A stretch of 64,000 nucleotides of DNA from the NCBI GenBank assembly GCA_036388895.1, contig DASVQY010000006.1:48048-112047 (forward strand), written 5' to 3'. The position numbers and the translations under genes were made by a program. Below, piece after piece: positions 17,521 to 25,098 of this stretch; within the stretch, counting starts at the first letter, position 1, and each line of letters starts with the position of its first letter. Below the pieces are notes generated by a model, which saw only the letters and a program-made list of their open reading frames with translations, was not told the origin of the DNA and did no database searches. Source of the stretch: SXVE01 sp036388895 (GTDB lineage: Bacteria > Acidobacteriota > Blastocatellia > Pyrinomonadales > Pyrinomonadaceae).

Positions 17521-17751
17521 CTAATGCGAGTTAGAGTACTCTTGCATCATGGCGTAAATCTCGTCTTTAATTTGAAGTTTTTTCTTTTTTATAGTTGATT
17601 CTTCCAGAATTTCTTCGTCGTTCGGATAAGTCAGATGCGCCAATTCGGTAAGCCTTTTTTCGTAGCCTTGATGCTGTTGAACTAATTCTCTAAATGTTGG
17701 GTTGGATCTCAGCAACTCGTCTTTCACTGCACTAGTATTCAAAGTGTCCAT
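17521..17751 (-). CDS. YdcH-like small helical protein (DUF465)
   Basis: A 76-residue all-helical protein with a basic KKKK run (residues 54-59 region) flanked by two heptad-like helices (FRELVQQHQGYEKRLTELAH and KLQIKDEIYAMMQEY). This is the pattern of the YdcH/DUF465 family, whose function is unknown. A ribosome binding site (GAGAGGAAG) lies upstream of the ATG at 17751. Stands alone. Confidence 0.75.
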   Translation of the reverse strand: MDTLNTSAVKDELLRSNPTFRELVQQHQGYEKRLTELAHLTYPNDEEILEESTIKKKKLQIKDEIYAMMQEYSNSH

Positions 17752-17875
17752 AGCTTTTTCTTCCTCTCTTTGTTTAAATTAACCCCTGTCAAAATATTTT
17801 ATATAGATGTGCGGGGCTAAGGTTGATGTTACAGTAAAGCGCGGGACTTTTTCAAGTTTTTGTTTTTTCTTGCTT

Positions 17876-18412
17876 TCAGATTGTGTTTAAGTCGCGCCTC
17901 ATTACCAGCGCGTCTTCGAGCGGTTCGCGGTAATAGTTTTTTCTTTTATGAGAACCCTGAAACCCATTCTTTATATAAAACTGCCGAGCGTTGAAATTGG
18001 ATTCGCGAACTTCGAGCCAAATTGTTCTAACTTTATTTTCAATGCAGAATTTGAGAAATCCATCGAATATAATTTGCCCGATTCCCTCTTTTTGACGCTC
18101 GGGAATTACCGCGATAGTTAAAATTTCGGCTTCTGAGTTTCCTTGTGAATTTTTTATTATTTCCTGATTCGAAATAGCTGAAGGATCTTCTTCAAATTTT
18201 ATCAGACGCGCAAGAACAAAACCGATGACTTTTTTTCTACTTTTTTCAAAACCGACTGAATGAAACGAATCAGACCGATTTATTTCGTGAATGTAATCAG
18301 CCGCCGACCATGAGTTTACTCGACAAACACGAGATATATTCAATATTTCTTCAATAAAGGATTCGTCGGCGGGTAACAATATTATTTGCTCTTTCGGCAC
18401 TTTCCTTATCAA
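17876..18412 (-). CDS. rimI: RimI-like ribosomal-protein-alanine N-acetyltransferase
   Basis: A GNAT-fold acetyltransferase of 178 residues. The acetyl-CoA loop is in ILTIAVIPERQKEGIGQIIFDGFL (motif A, about residues 97-120) and the C-terminal block VRESNFNARQFYIKNGFQ is the usual motif B of RimI. RimI acetylates the N-terminal alanine of ribosomal protein S18. It follows tsaB by 47 bp, and tsaB-rimI is a common pair in bacteria. The start appears to be TTG at 18412, with no ATG nearby, so the exact start is uncertain. Other GNAT substrates are possible. Confidence 0.82.
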   Translation of the reverse strand: MIRKVPKEQIILLPADESFIEEILNISRVCRVNSWSAADYIHEINRSDSFHSVGFEKSRKKVIGFVLARLIKFEEDPSAISNQEIIKNSQGNSEAEILTIAVIPERQKEGIGQIIFDGFLKFCIENKVRTIWLEVRESNFNARQFYIKNGFQGSHKRKNYYREPLEDALVMRRDLNTI

Positions 18413-18459
18413 TACTTTAATAATCTTTTACAGTAAATAACCTTTTTACAATAAATACC

Positions 18460-19128
18460 TTATTTCGGCAACAAAATTCTGTTAACGGATGATAGAACAT
18501 ATATCGGTCGCAAATGTTTCGATCCCTTTCCATCTAAAATCATCCGTCCGATATAATCAGACAGATGAACTCCGGCATCTATTATCTCGTTTCCGATTTG
18601 CCCTTCTAATCTTGCATAAACTTTCTGTGTGGTTATCAGACGCGCATTTGGGGTTTTGTCAATCTGTTCAATAAATTTTTCAAATTGTAATATTTTCGGG
18701 TCATCCGCCGATTCCCCATTGTCGCTAATTTCTTTTTTACAAAATTGAAAACAAACTTCATTTTTTCCGAAAGGAAGCGCCCCAACTAATTCTCTTTTTT
18801 CATCTTTCGAACTATGAAACAAAGCCTCGAAAATAGATGTCCCGACACACTCTATATTCAAGCCGTTTTTTAAGCCGATGGCTGTTGAAAGCCCTATTCT
18901 CGCTCCGGTATAACTTCCGGGACCCAATGAAACAGCCAGGCGCGATAAGTCTACCGGCAAAAGCCGATTGCGTTTTAATATTTCGCCGATTGACGCTAGC
19001 AGCTCTTCCGAACGCGAAACATCATTGACTCCAGCCCACCTGTCAATTACGGTTTTCCCTCTGAAAAGAGACAAACTGCCCCCGGCGACGGCAGTCTCGA
19101 TTGCAAGAGTGATGTTTGCATTGCTCAT
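18460..19128 (-). CDS. tsaB: tRNA threonylcarbamoyladenosine biosynthesis protein TsaB
   Basis: TsaB pairs with TsaD and TsaE to make t6A37 in ANN-decoding tRNAs. It is an inactive ASKHA-fold partner of TsaD. The 222-residue protein starts ITLAIETAVAGGSLSLF and has the diagnostic LAVSLGPGSYTGARIGLSTAIGL block (about residues 64-86). The C-terminal half is divergent, as in most TsaB proteins. It is the first gene of a tsaB-rimI pair. Confidence 0.92.
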   Translation of the reverse strand: MSNANITLAIETAVAGGSLSLFRGKTVIDRWAGVNDVSRSEELLASIGEILKRNRLLPVDLSRLAVSLGPGSYTGARIGLSTAIGLKNGLNIECVGTSIFEALFHSSKDEKRELVGALPFGKNEVCFQFCKKEISDNGESADDPKILQFEKFIEQIDKTPNARLITTQKVYARLEGQIGNEIIDAGVHLSDYIGRMILDGKGSKHLRPIYVLSSVNRILLPK

Positions 19129-19146
19129 CTGTTCTTTTATTTTCTT

Positions 19147-20016
19147 TTAGTTTTTTAATAACGCCTTAAAAATTCGTTCGGCAGAGGGTTTGATTCTCAT
19201 TAAAATATTTCCGAGTTGATAAAAAAGTCTGCTTTTCGCGTCAAAATCGCCTTCCATCAGCACGGTCGCTTGAATTGGGTTTGGGGGAATTCGCTTGAGA
19301 ATTTGCTGAATAAGAATTTTCTTGTCGTCGAGCCGAAAATGCAGGGGCTGCATTTTAATTTCGCTTTTCCATTCTTTTTCGACGGCTTTTTCCAACCAGC
19401 GCGGCAAATGTTTCGCTTCGTCGGCAAACGGCAAATCTTCGATACTCAATCCGAGATATTTATGCGCGAGCCCGATTGTACAAATTATCCAGCGTCGTCT
19501 TTTGGAATTTACGACGTTCAAACAGCGATTCCAATCAAAATCGTTCGGGCGATTCTGCACCGCGTAAAAAACATCGTACAGCTTGCTTTTATATGCCGCT
19601 CCGTCCGTCAGCCAATGTACACATAAAATTCGAAGATGATCCTCAGGGCGCGGAACGCGTATTTCCGTTTCACAAACGCGCGCCTTTACCGAATTCTCGT
19701 ATAAATCGTCCCAATCAATCGCGTCAAGATGTCTCAAACCTTTATGCAGATCAACTCTTACAGCCTGTTCGTAATTTTCAAGATGTTTGAGAGCCGCTTC
19801 GAAGTTGGAAGGTATAATCAAAAAATCAAAATCGGTAAAACTTCTTTGCCAGGGTTCAGGATAAAACTGCGCGGCGTACCAGCCTTTAATTAAAATAGGC
19901 TTGAATCCGGTTTCTTCAAACCATCTCCAAGCCTTCGCTAAATTATGCTCCTGAGCTTTATAGAAAATTGAATGAAATTTATTTTCAACAATTCTCGAAC
20001 CAAAATCTTCAGACAT
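19147..20016 (-). CDS. nucleotidyltransferase-fold protein (NTP_transf_5-like) of an HprK/PqqD-associated system
   Basis: The 289-residue protein has the marks of the uncharacterised nucleotidyltransferase family: KPILIKGWYAAQFYPEPWQRSFTDFDFLI, where R-x-FTDFDFL holds the DxD metal site (about residues 57-63), then PRPEDHLRILCVHW and a helical C-terminal half. Its ATG overlaps the stop of the PqqD gene (TAATG), so they are translationally coupled. Family members sit beside HPr-kinase-like and PqqD-like genes in lasso-peptide tailoring and exosortase-type polysaccharide loci. No lasso synthetase is present here. The substrate is unknown. Confidence 0.72.
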   Translation of the reverse strand: MSEDFGSRIVENKFHSIFYKAQEHNLAKAWRWFEETGFKPILIKGWYAAQFYPEPWQRSFTDFDFLIIPSNFEAALKHLENYEQAVRVDLHKGLRHLDAIDWDDLYENSVKARVCETEIRVPRPEDHLRILCVHWLTDGAAYKSKLYDVFYAVQNRPNDFDWNRCLNVVNSKRRRWIICTIGLAHKYLGLSIEDLPFADEAKHLPRWLEKAVEKEWKSEIKMQPLHFRLDDKKILIQQILKRIPPNPIQATVLMEGDFDAKSRLFYQLGNILMRIKPSAERIFKALLKN

Positions 20017-20594
20017 TAAGCCTTTTTATCGCCCTTCTGCGCCGCTCTACCGCCCTGACAGGTACACGACGATCCGACGCCGGAGCATCTGCACTGCTGT
20101 CCTGACTGACAAGCGCCTCCGCAATCGGAACAAGGCGTCGCGCTGTTACAAGCAGCTCCTCCGGCGCCCGCGCCGCAGCTCGCAGGAGTTTGCACGCCGG
20201 AACACGCGACAGCTAAAACGGCAGTCGGCGCGACCAATGATGCAATTACCGGCAATGCGACGACCGATGCGAATCCGATTTTCTTTAAAACCGAGCGGCG
20301 GCTTTCGCCGGCAAATTTTGTAGCGACGCTGTTTTCCAAAAGTTTGCGCTCGCTCAATTGATCAATGGCGAGCCATACTAAATCTTCGTTAATTTTGCTG
20401 CCCTGCTGTTTTTCAAACTGCGCAACAATTTCGTTCACAGATGTCTTACCGTCACAATTTTTCCAAACGAATGCCGCCGTTTGATTTAAACAGTGAGCTT
20501 TATCGGTTTCCAAATCATAAACCAATACTTCATCGGGCATTTCTTGAACTACCAGTCCGTTTTTACGAGCCGTCGGGGCTTGCGGGTTAATCAT
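20016..20594 (-). CDS. PqqD-domain protein with internal Tat-like segment and Cys-rich tail
   Basis: A 192-residue protein in three parts. Residues 1-90 are a PqqD/RRE-like winged-helix domain (VYDLETDKAHCLNQTAAFVWKNCDG, then LAIDQLSERKLLE). Residues 97-130 contain a twin-arginine-like ESRRSVLKKIG followed by a hydrophobic helix ending APTAVLA. Residues 131-192 are a Gly/Ser-rich tail with ten cysteines and a basic end. The ATG at 20594 has a strong ribosome binding site, GGAGGA, 7 bp upstream, and rules out a longer start overlapping the HprK-like gene. PqqD domains usually deliver peptides to modifying enzymes. A fused Cys-rich tail suggests the protein itself may be processed or exported. 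Its function is unknown. Confidence 0.8.
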   Translation of the reverse strand: MINPQAPTARKNGLVVQEMPDEVLVYDLETDKAHCLNQTAAFVWKNCDGKTSVNEIVAQFEKQQGSKINEDLVWLAIDQLSERKLLENSVATKFAGESRRSVLKKIGFASVVALPVIASLVAPTAVLAVACSGVQTPASCGAGAGGAACNSATPCSDCGGACQSGQQCRCSGVGSSCTCQGGRAAQKGDKKA

Positions 20595-20600
20595 TATTTC

Positions 20601-20606
20601 TCCTCC
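20601..20606 (-). promoter_or_regulatory. Shine-Dalgarno deciding the PqqD gene start
   Basis: GGAGGA on the minus strand, 7 bases before the ATG at 20594, selects this start over an in-frame upstream codon at 20657. Confidence 0.75.
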
Positions 20607-20631
20607 GAAATTCATCTTTTGATGTATAGAA

Positions 20632-21492
20632 TTAAATTTTAAAAGCTTGTTTTTCAAAAAAACTTATCAAGAGCCGAGCGGCGTTTTCAGCCTCAGCTCT
20701 TTTAGTTTTTGTGATTATTGCACGTTCGGCAACATTATTCAACACATTTAACGTAAATTCAGGCTTATTTCTGATCGGTATGGTGTGCGGCAGGATTTCC
20801 ATAATCCCTTGTCCGCGACTGAGTTTTACCGGTTTCCACCTGGCGCCTTTTTTGTATTCGGTAATCAAAATCAAAGCGACCGGCACGGGTTCTGTACCGG
20901 CAACACCGCCGAACTCTTCGACCGGCAGATCGGTTTGAACGAACTCTTCGACGACGCCGCGCACCGAGAGCCACTTCGGAAACGGATGCACATAACCGTT
21001 TTCATCCAAAACGGCGTATTCGTCCGAGTAATAAACGGCTCCCTGCCGGACCAGCTCCGCGACCAGAGTTGTTTTGCCCTGATAACTTTGAGCCGGTATG
21101 ACAATCGCTTTTCCTCCGACCGAGACCACGCCGGCGTGCAGAAATACTTTTCCGACGGCGTGCTCCGCAATCGTTATTCGCACTTTGCTTTCGAGCAGCT
21201 CGAGCAGGTTTTCATAAGAAAGTTTATCGGCGATCAATTCTGAATCTTTTTTTCCGTTCGCCTCGAACGTTTTTAATAGTTGAAAAGCTTCATCTTTTTC
21301 ACTTATAAAAAAACCGTGTTCATACTCTTTTTCGTCCGACAGCACGAACTCCGTTGTTAAAGTTTTTTTCAGACGGTCTTTTACCGCGTCGAAATCAAAA
21401 TCAACATCGCAGGATATTCCGATTTTCACGCCGTAAGATTCTAAAATAATTTCTTTTTTGCCGGAAAAAGCTTTTCTCGGTTCGCTCATCAT
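20632..21492 (-). CDS. HPr-kinase/phosphorylase-like protein (HprK-related)
   Basis: A 286-residue protein with a HprK-type P-loop AQSYQGKTTLVAEL (about residues 138-151) followed by YYSDEYAVLDENGYVHPFPKWLSVR, the pattern of HprK-related kinases that lack the classical HPr partner. The N-terminal 120 residues are a divergent domain. Adjacent ATGs at 21492 and 21489 are preferred over a TTG at 21507. It leads the HprK-PqqD-nucleotidyltransferase trio (37 bp before the PqqD gene). In other genomes HprK-related kinases phosphorylate serine of modified peptides or proteins. The target here is unknown. Confidence 0.75.
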   Translation of the reverse strand: MMSEPRKAFSGKKEIILESYGVKIGISCDVDFDFDAVKDRLKKTLTTEFVLSDEKEYEHGFFISEKDEAFQLLKTFEANGKKDSELIADKLSYENLLELLESKVRITIAEHAVGKVFLHAGVVSVGGKAIVIPAQSYQGKTTLVAELVRQGAVYYSDEYAVLDENGYVHPFPKWLSVRGVVEEFVQTDLPVEEFGGVAGTEPVPVALILITEYKKGARWKPVKLSRGQGIMEILPHTIPIRNKPEFTLNVLNNVAERAIITKTKRAEAENAARLLISFFEKQAFKI

Positions 21493-21549
21493 AAAATCTT
21501 TATTCAAAAAATGTTTTTGTCCGCGAAAATATACGAAAAGTTTTACAGT

Positions 21550-22602
21550 CTATCTTTTGATAGATTGATCTTCTTTTTCAGAATCCTCAAAAGTTTCTTT
21601 TCGCCCGTATAACAAAAGCAATAGTGACGCTAATGCGAACAAAGTCAGCAAAAGCCACCAATATCGCCTATCCGCATACAACCAAAAGACCACGGAAACC
21701 CCTGCAAACGTCGAAAGAATTCCGTATAAAACGGCGACGTATTTGTGCGTATGCCCCCGGATTACAAGTCTCTGGTAGATGTGCTCGCGGTGCGCCTTCC
21801 AAACCTTTTTTCCTTTGAACAAACGTCGGAAAAAAGTGTATAACGAATCGAATAAAAAAAACCAGACTAGAAAAATTGCGACCGGCGACAGAACATCCGA
21901 CTCATTTTTAATTTCCTTTTTCGCCAGCAGCGGCATTACGGCAAAAGTGTAGCCGAGAAATGCGCTGCCCACGTCGCCCATAAAAATTTTCGCCGGCTGC
22001 CAGTTGTGTATTAAAAATCCGGCGCACGAAAAAGCCAATATTCCGCCGAAAACGGCAGTTTCATCAATTCCTAAGATTTTTCCCGCGAAAAACCAGCCTA
22101 ACCCCGCTATGACGGCTTGCAAAGCGGCGATTCCGTCTATTCCGTCCATAAAATTGTAAGCGTTCGTCAGCCATACAATCCAGCAAAAAGTAAAAATCAC
22201 TTCGACGCTTTTAATTCCGCTTTCGCTTAAATATGGGAAATATGCTCCGATTAAAGTGCCGTAATCATAAATAATCAAAACGGCGGCGAAGCTGTGCACG
22301 ATAAAACGCCACACAAACGAAACTGAAAACAAATCGTCAAGCCAGCTTATCAAAGAAATCATACAAGCCCCGACGATGTAGATTATTTCCAAATCGTTTT
22401 TATAAACAATTGTATATACAGAATAAAAAACCAGCGAAACGAGCACAAAAATTAAACCGCCGCCTCGCGGTTTCGGCGCGTCGTGCGAACTGCGCTCGTT
22501 CGGAACGTCGTAAATCCGTTTTTTTGCGCTCCACCGGCGAAACTGCTCGACCCCGAAATACGTGAGCAGGAATGCCGTCAAAAACAAAACAAACTCGAAC
22601 AT
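21550..22602 (-). CDS. WecA/WbpL-type undecaprenyl-phosphate N-acetylhexosamine-1-phosphate transferase
   Basis: An integral membrane enzyme of 350 residues with about ten membrane segments. It carries the family motifs DVPNERSSHDAPKPRGGG (residues 36-53), the metal-binding DDL (in SWLDDLFSV), NFMDGIDGI, and FMGDVGSAFLG. A cytoplasmic RAHREHIYQRL-type loop follows at about 270-280. Enzymes of this family start polysaccharide repeat units by moving an N-acetylhexosamine-1-phosphate onto undecaprenyl phosphate. It lies next to an NAD-dependent epimerase, as WbpL-type transferases do next to WbpV/K-type enzymes. Confidence 0.9.
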   Translation of the reverse strand: MFEFVLFLTAFLLTYFGVEQFRRWSAKKRIYDVPNERSSHDAPKPRGGGLIFVLVSLVFYSVYTIVYKNDLEIIYIVGACMISLISWLDDLFSVSFVWRFIVHSFAAVLIIYDYGTLIGAYFPYLSESGIKSVEVIFTFCWIVWLTNAYNFMDGIDGIAALQAVIAGLGWFFAGKILGIDETAVFGGILAFSCAGFLIHNWQPAKIFMGDVGSAFLGYTFAVMPLLAKKEIKNESDVLSPVAIFLVWFFLFDSLYTFFRRLFKGKKVWKAHREHIYQRLVIRGHTHKYVAVLYGILSTFAGVSVVFWLYADRRYWWLLLTLFALASLLLLLYGRKETFEDSEKEDQSIKR

Positions 22603-22700
22603 TGTTTATAAATTTTCACCGAATCGTTCTTTTTGCGCCCTCTCGCGACTTTCGGCTGTTTTTTAGAACCGGACCGTTTTATTCGACAGTCCTCAAGAAT

Positions 22701-23786
22701 CTAGCTTTTCTCGGAAAGATACCATCTGACTTCTCTCCTTATTGCCTCTCTGACTTTTATTTCCGGCTCGAATTCGTATTTATCTTTTAATTTTTGATTT
22801 GAATAGACATCGTCAGCCAGCCATTTTTCCACTGTTTTCTGCGCTTTTCCGATTTTTTTGCTTTTCAACAAAACCGAGTTGATCAAAAATACAGGAGCCA
22901 AAACACGTCGGTTTATGGAAAGCCGTGAAACGCCTTTGCCGAGCGTCTCACAAATTGCTTCGACGATTTCATTCATCCGCAGAGATTCGGCGGAAACGTT
23001 AAAAATCTCCGTTTTATTCTTTTTTTCTTTTAATAAAATTGAAACGGCGGCGGCGACATCTTCGCAATGAATCAAACTTTTATAATTCGTTCCTTTTCCG
23101 ATCCAAAAAAACCTTTTTTTATCAATCGTTTTGATTAAACGCAGAAAGTTTCCTTTATCTCCTTCGCCGATGACTGTCGCCGGTCGCAAAATCGTTAAAT
23201 TTATTCCCGCGCGCGCGCAAATTTGACGAGCCAGTGACTCCGCGTGCAATTTGCTTTCCGCATAAGCGTCTTCGGGAGCGCAATCCGACTCTTCCGTTAT
23301 CCCTTCCGTTCCCGTCTGAAACTGTTTTGCGTTTCCGTAAACCGAAACCGAACTGATCAATATAAAATGTTTGATCTTTAATCGCTCTCCGAGCTTCAGA
23401 ACATTTTTCGCGCCTTCTACGTTGACCGAAAAAAAATCACTCGCTTTAACTTTCCCGAATTGATGCGCTAAACCCGCAGAATGCACCACAGCGTCAATGC
23501 CGCAGATTTTTTCCAACTCCGAAACTTGTTTGTCGTCGGTTATGTCAATTTCAAAGATTCGCAGCTTTTCGTTCGAATTTATTTTTTCTTCAGCGCTTTC
23601 TTTTTTCTCGGTTTCCTTTTTTGCAGTTTCTTTTTTTTCGCTTTCTTTTTTTCCAGACACATTTTCCGGCTGTGGCGCCCGCCGATTTAGAATTTGATAT
23701 AACTCTATATCTTTGAAATCATTTTTCAAACGCTTTACAACGGCTTTTCCGATAAATCCGCCAGCGCCCGTTACCAAAACTTTCAT
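22701..23786 (-). CDS. NAD-dependent sugar epimerase/reductase with a Lys/Glu repeat insert
   Basis: A short-chain dehydrogenase of 361 residues with the Rossmann motif TGAGGFIG (residues 6-13), SSVSVYG and the catalytic YAESK (about residue 180). It resembles the 4-epimerases or reductases that make the first N-acetyl sugar for a WecA/WbpL-type transferase, which is the next gene. The substrate is inferred. Unusual: residues 45-68 are a five-residue repeat (KKESE, KKETA, KKETE, KKESA) encoded by a 15-bp DNA repeat at about 23583-23654, inserted in a surface loop of the Rossmann fold. Confidence 0.85.
   Translation of the reverse strand: MKVLVTGAGGFIGKAVVKRLKNDFKDIELYQILNRRAPQPENVSGKKESEKKETAKKETEKKESAEEKINSNEKLRIFEIDITDDKQVSELEKICGIDAVVHSAGLAHQFGKVKASDFFSVNVEGAKNVLKLGERLKIKHFILISSVSVYGNAKQFQTGTEGITEESDCAPEDAYAESKLHAESLARQICARAGINLTILRPATVIGEGDKGNFLRLIKTIDKKRFFWIGKGTNYKSLIHCEDVAAAVSILLKEKKNKTEIFNVSAESLRMNEIVEAICETLGKGVSRLSINRRVLAPVFLINSVLLKSKKIGKAQKTVEKWLADDVYSNQKLKDKYEFEPEIKVREAIRREVRWYLSEKS
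23583..23654 (-). repeat. 15-bp in-frame tandem repeat within the epimerase gene
   Basis: Four imperfect copies of a 15-bp unit encode KKE(S/T)(E/A). The sequence is pyrimidine-rich on the plus strand. Such tracts expand and contract by slippage. It does not break the frame here. Confidence 0.7.
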
Positions 23787-23838
23787 TTTATTCTTTTCTT
23801 TCTTTATAAATGTAACTCTTTTAAGTTATCGGACGCAT

Positions 23839-25098
23839 TTACATTAAAGCGATTTTATATTTTTCAAGAGCTGTTTCTAAAGAATACTTTTCCAGGGCTG
23901 AACGGCGGGCGCGCGCCGACATTTCGTGCAGAACGCTTTTACCCGAATAAATTTCCCTGATTGTTTTCAAAAGCCTGTCCGAATCGTTCGGGGGCACAAT
24001 CCAGCCGACTTTATCTTCAGCGACGACTTGCGCAAGTTCCGAAGATTCTTCGGTCAGCGCCAAAATCGGCTTTCCCGCCGCTAAAATATTGTAAGTGCGG
24101 CTCGGCATCGAAACTCCCCACATTTTTTTCACCAGCGAGACGAGCGCGACATCGCACGCGTTCAAAAATTCCGTCTGCTCGCTGCGCGGTCTCGGCGATA
24201 AAATCGTCACGTTCGTCAAACTTTTTTCTTTTATTTCTTTTTCCAGCCAGTTTCGCTTCACGCCGCTGCCTAAAAAAATAAAATGCACCGGCAGATCGTT
24301 TTCTAAAGCTTCCGCGCAGCGCACGATGCTTTCTAGATCGTTCGGGTAGCCCATATTTCCTGCGTACAAAAAAACGAATTTATCGCTTAAATTCAATTCG
24401 CGCAAAAGTGAATTCGTTTCTCTTTCTCTCGGCTCGACCGTTTCCAGTTCAGCCCAATTCGGAATCGTTTTTATCGGTATGTCGAGCCCCTCGGTTTTTC
24501 GTCCGATTAATTTTTCCATATCGCGTCCGACGACTATAATGCGGCTCGCGTATTTATAAAGCCAGCGATTGAAGAAATTCAGCGTTTTGACGAAAACCGA
24601 ATCCGCTCTCGTTTTCTCAACAGCGATTAAAATCTCCGGGTAATTATCGTGGATCAAAAGCGTATAACCCGCGCCTCGAAACAGCGCGGCGATTGCCGCA
24701 ATAAACGGCAGACTCGGCGGCGTCGTGACGACTAAAACCTGATTTCCTTTCTCAAATCTGATTAAGGCATTCCAGAATATCGAAAAACTCAGCGTGAGCA
24801 TATTTATCAAGCGAAACGCGATCACGTTTTTGTCAAAAGTCGTTCCGAACGAACGGAATATCTCGACGTTTTTGTGAATTTCCCTTTTTGCCGCCCGAAC
24901 TCCGCGCGCCGAATAATTCGGCTGCCCGCACAAAACCTTTACGTCGTACTCGTCGGTTAAACCTTCGGCGATTCGCGTCAAATAATACCCGGTCGAAGTT
25001 TCCTCCGGGTAATACAATTCGGTCACGACCCACAAAGTTTTTTTTAGTTCGGATCTGACTTTTTTTATATTTTTTTCTGGATTTCCGCTCACTTTCAA
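23839..25098 (-). CDS. glycosyltransferase family 4 (WbuB-like)
   Basis: A 419-residue GT-B enzyme. It starts with the acceptor domain LWVVTELYYPEETSTGYYLTRIAEGL and has the donor domain motifs FVFLYAGNMGYPNDLES, GSGVKRNWLE and the E-x7-E-type region PSRTYNILAAGKPILAL. This arrangement resembles WbuB, an N-acetyl-L-fucosaminyl transferase. That fits the nearby dehydratase-reductase-epimerase trio but the sugar is not proven. The annotated start is a TTG overlapping the stop of the upstream gene. A GTG two codons later is an alternative. Confidence 0.83.
   Translation of the reverse strand: MKVSGNPEKNIKKVRSELKKTLWVVTELYYPEETSTGYYLTRIAEGLTDEYDVKVLCGQPNYSARGVRAAKREIHKNVEIFRSFGTTFDKNVIAFRLINMLTLSFSIFWNALIRFEKGNQVLVVTTPPSLPFIAAIAALFRGAGYTLLIHDNYPEILIAVEKTRADSVFVKTLNFFNRWLYKYASRIIVVGRDMEKLIGRKTEGLDIPIKTIPNWAELETVEPRERETNSLLRELNLSDKFVFLYAGNMGYPNDLESIVRCAEALENDLPVHFIFLGSGVKRNWLEKEIKEKSLTNVTILSPRPRSEQTEFLNACDVALVSLVKKMWGVSMPSRTYNILAAGKPILALTEESSELAQVVAEDKVGWIVPPNDSDRLLKTIREIYSGKSVLHEMSARARRSALEKYSLETALEKYKIALM

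Noticed and set aside
19147..21492. Lasso peptide cluster
   Set aside because: No asparagine-synthetase-like cyclase or leader protease gene is nearby; only the tailoring-type kinase and nucleotidyltransferase are present.
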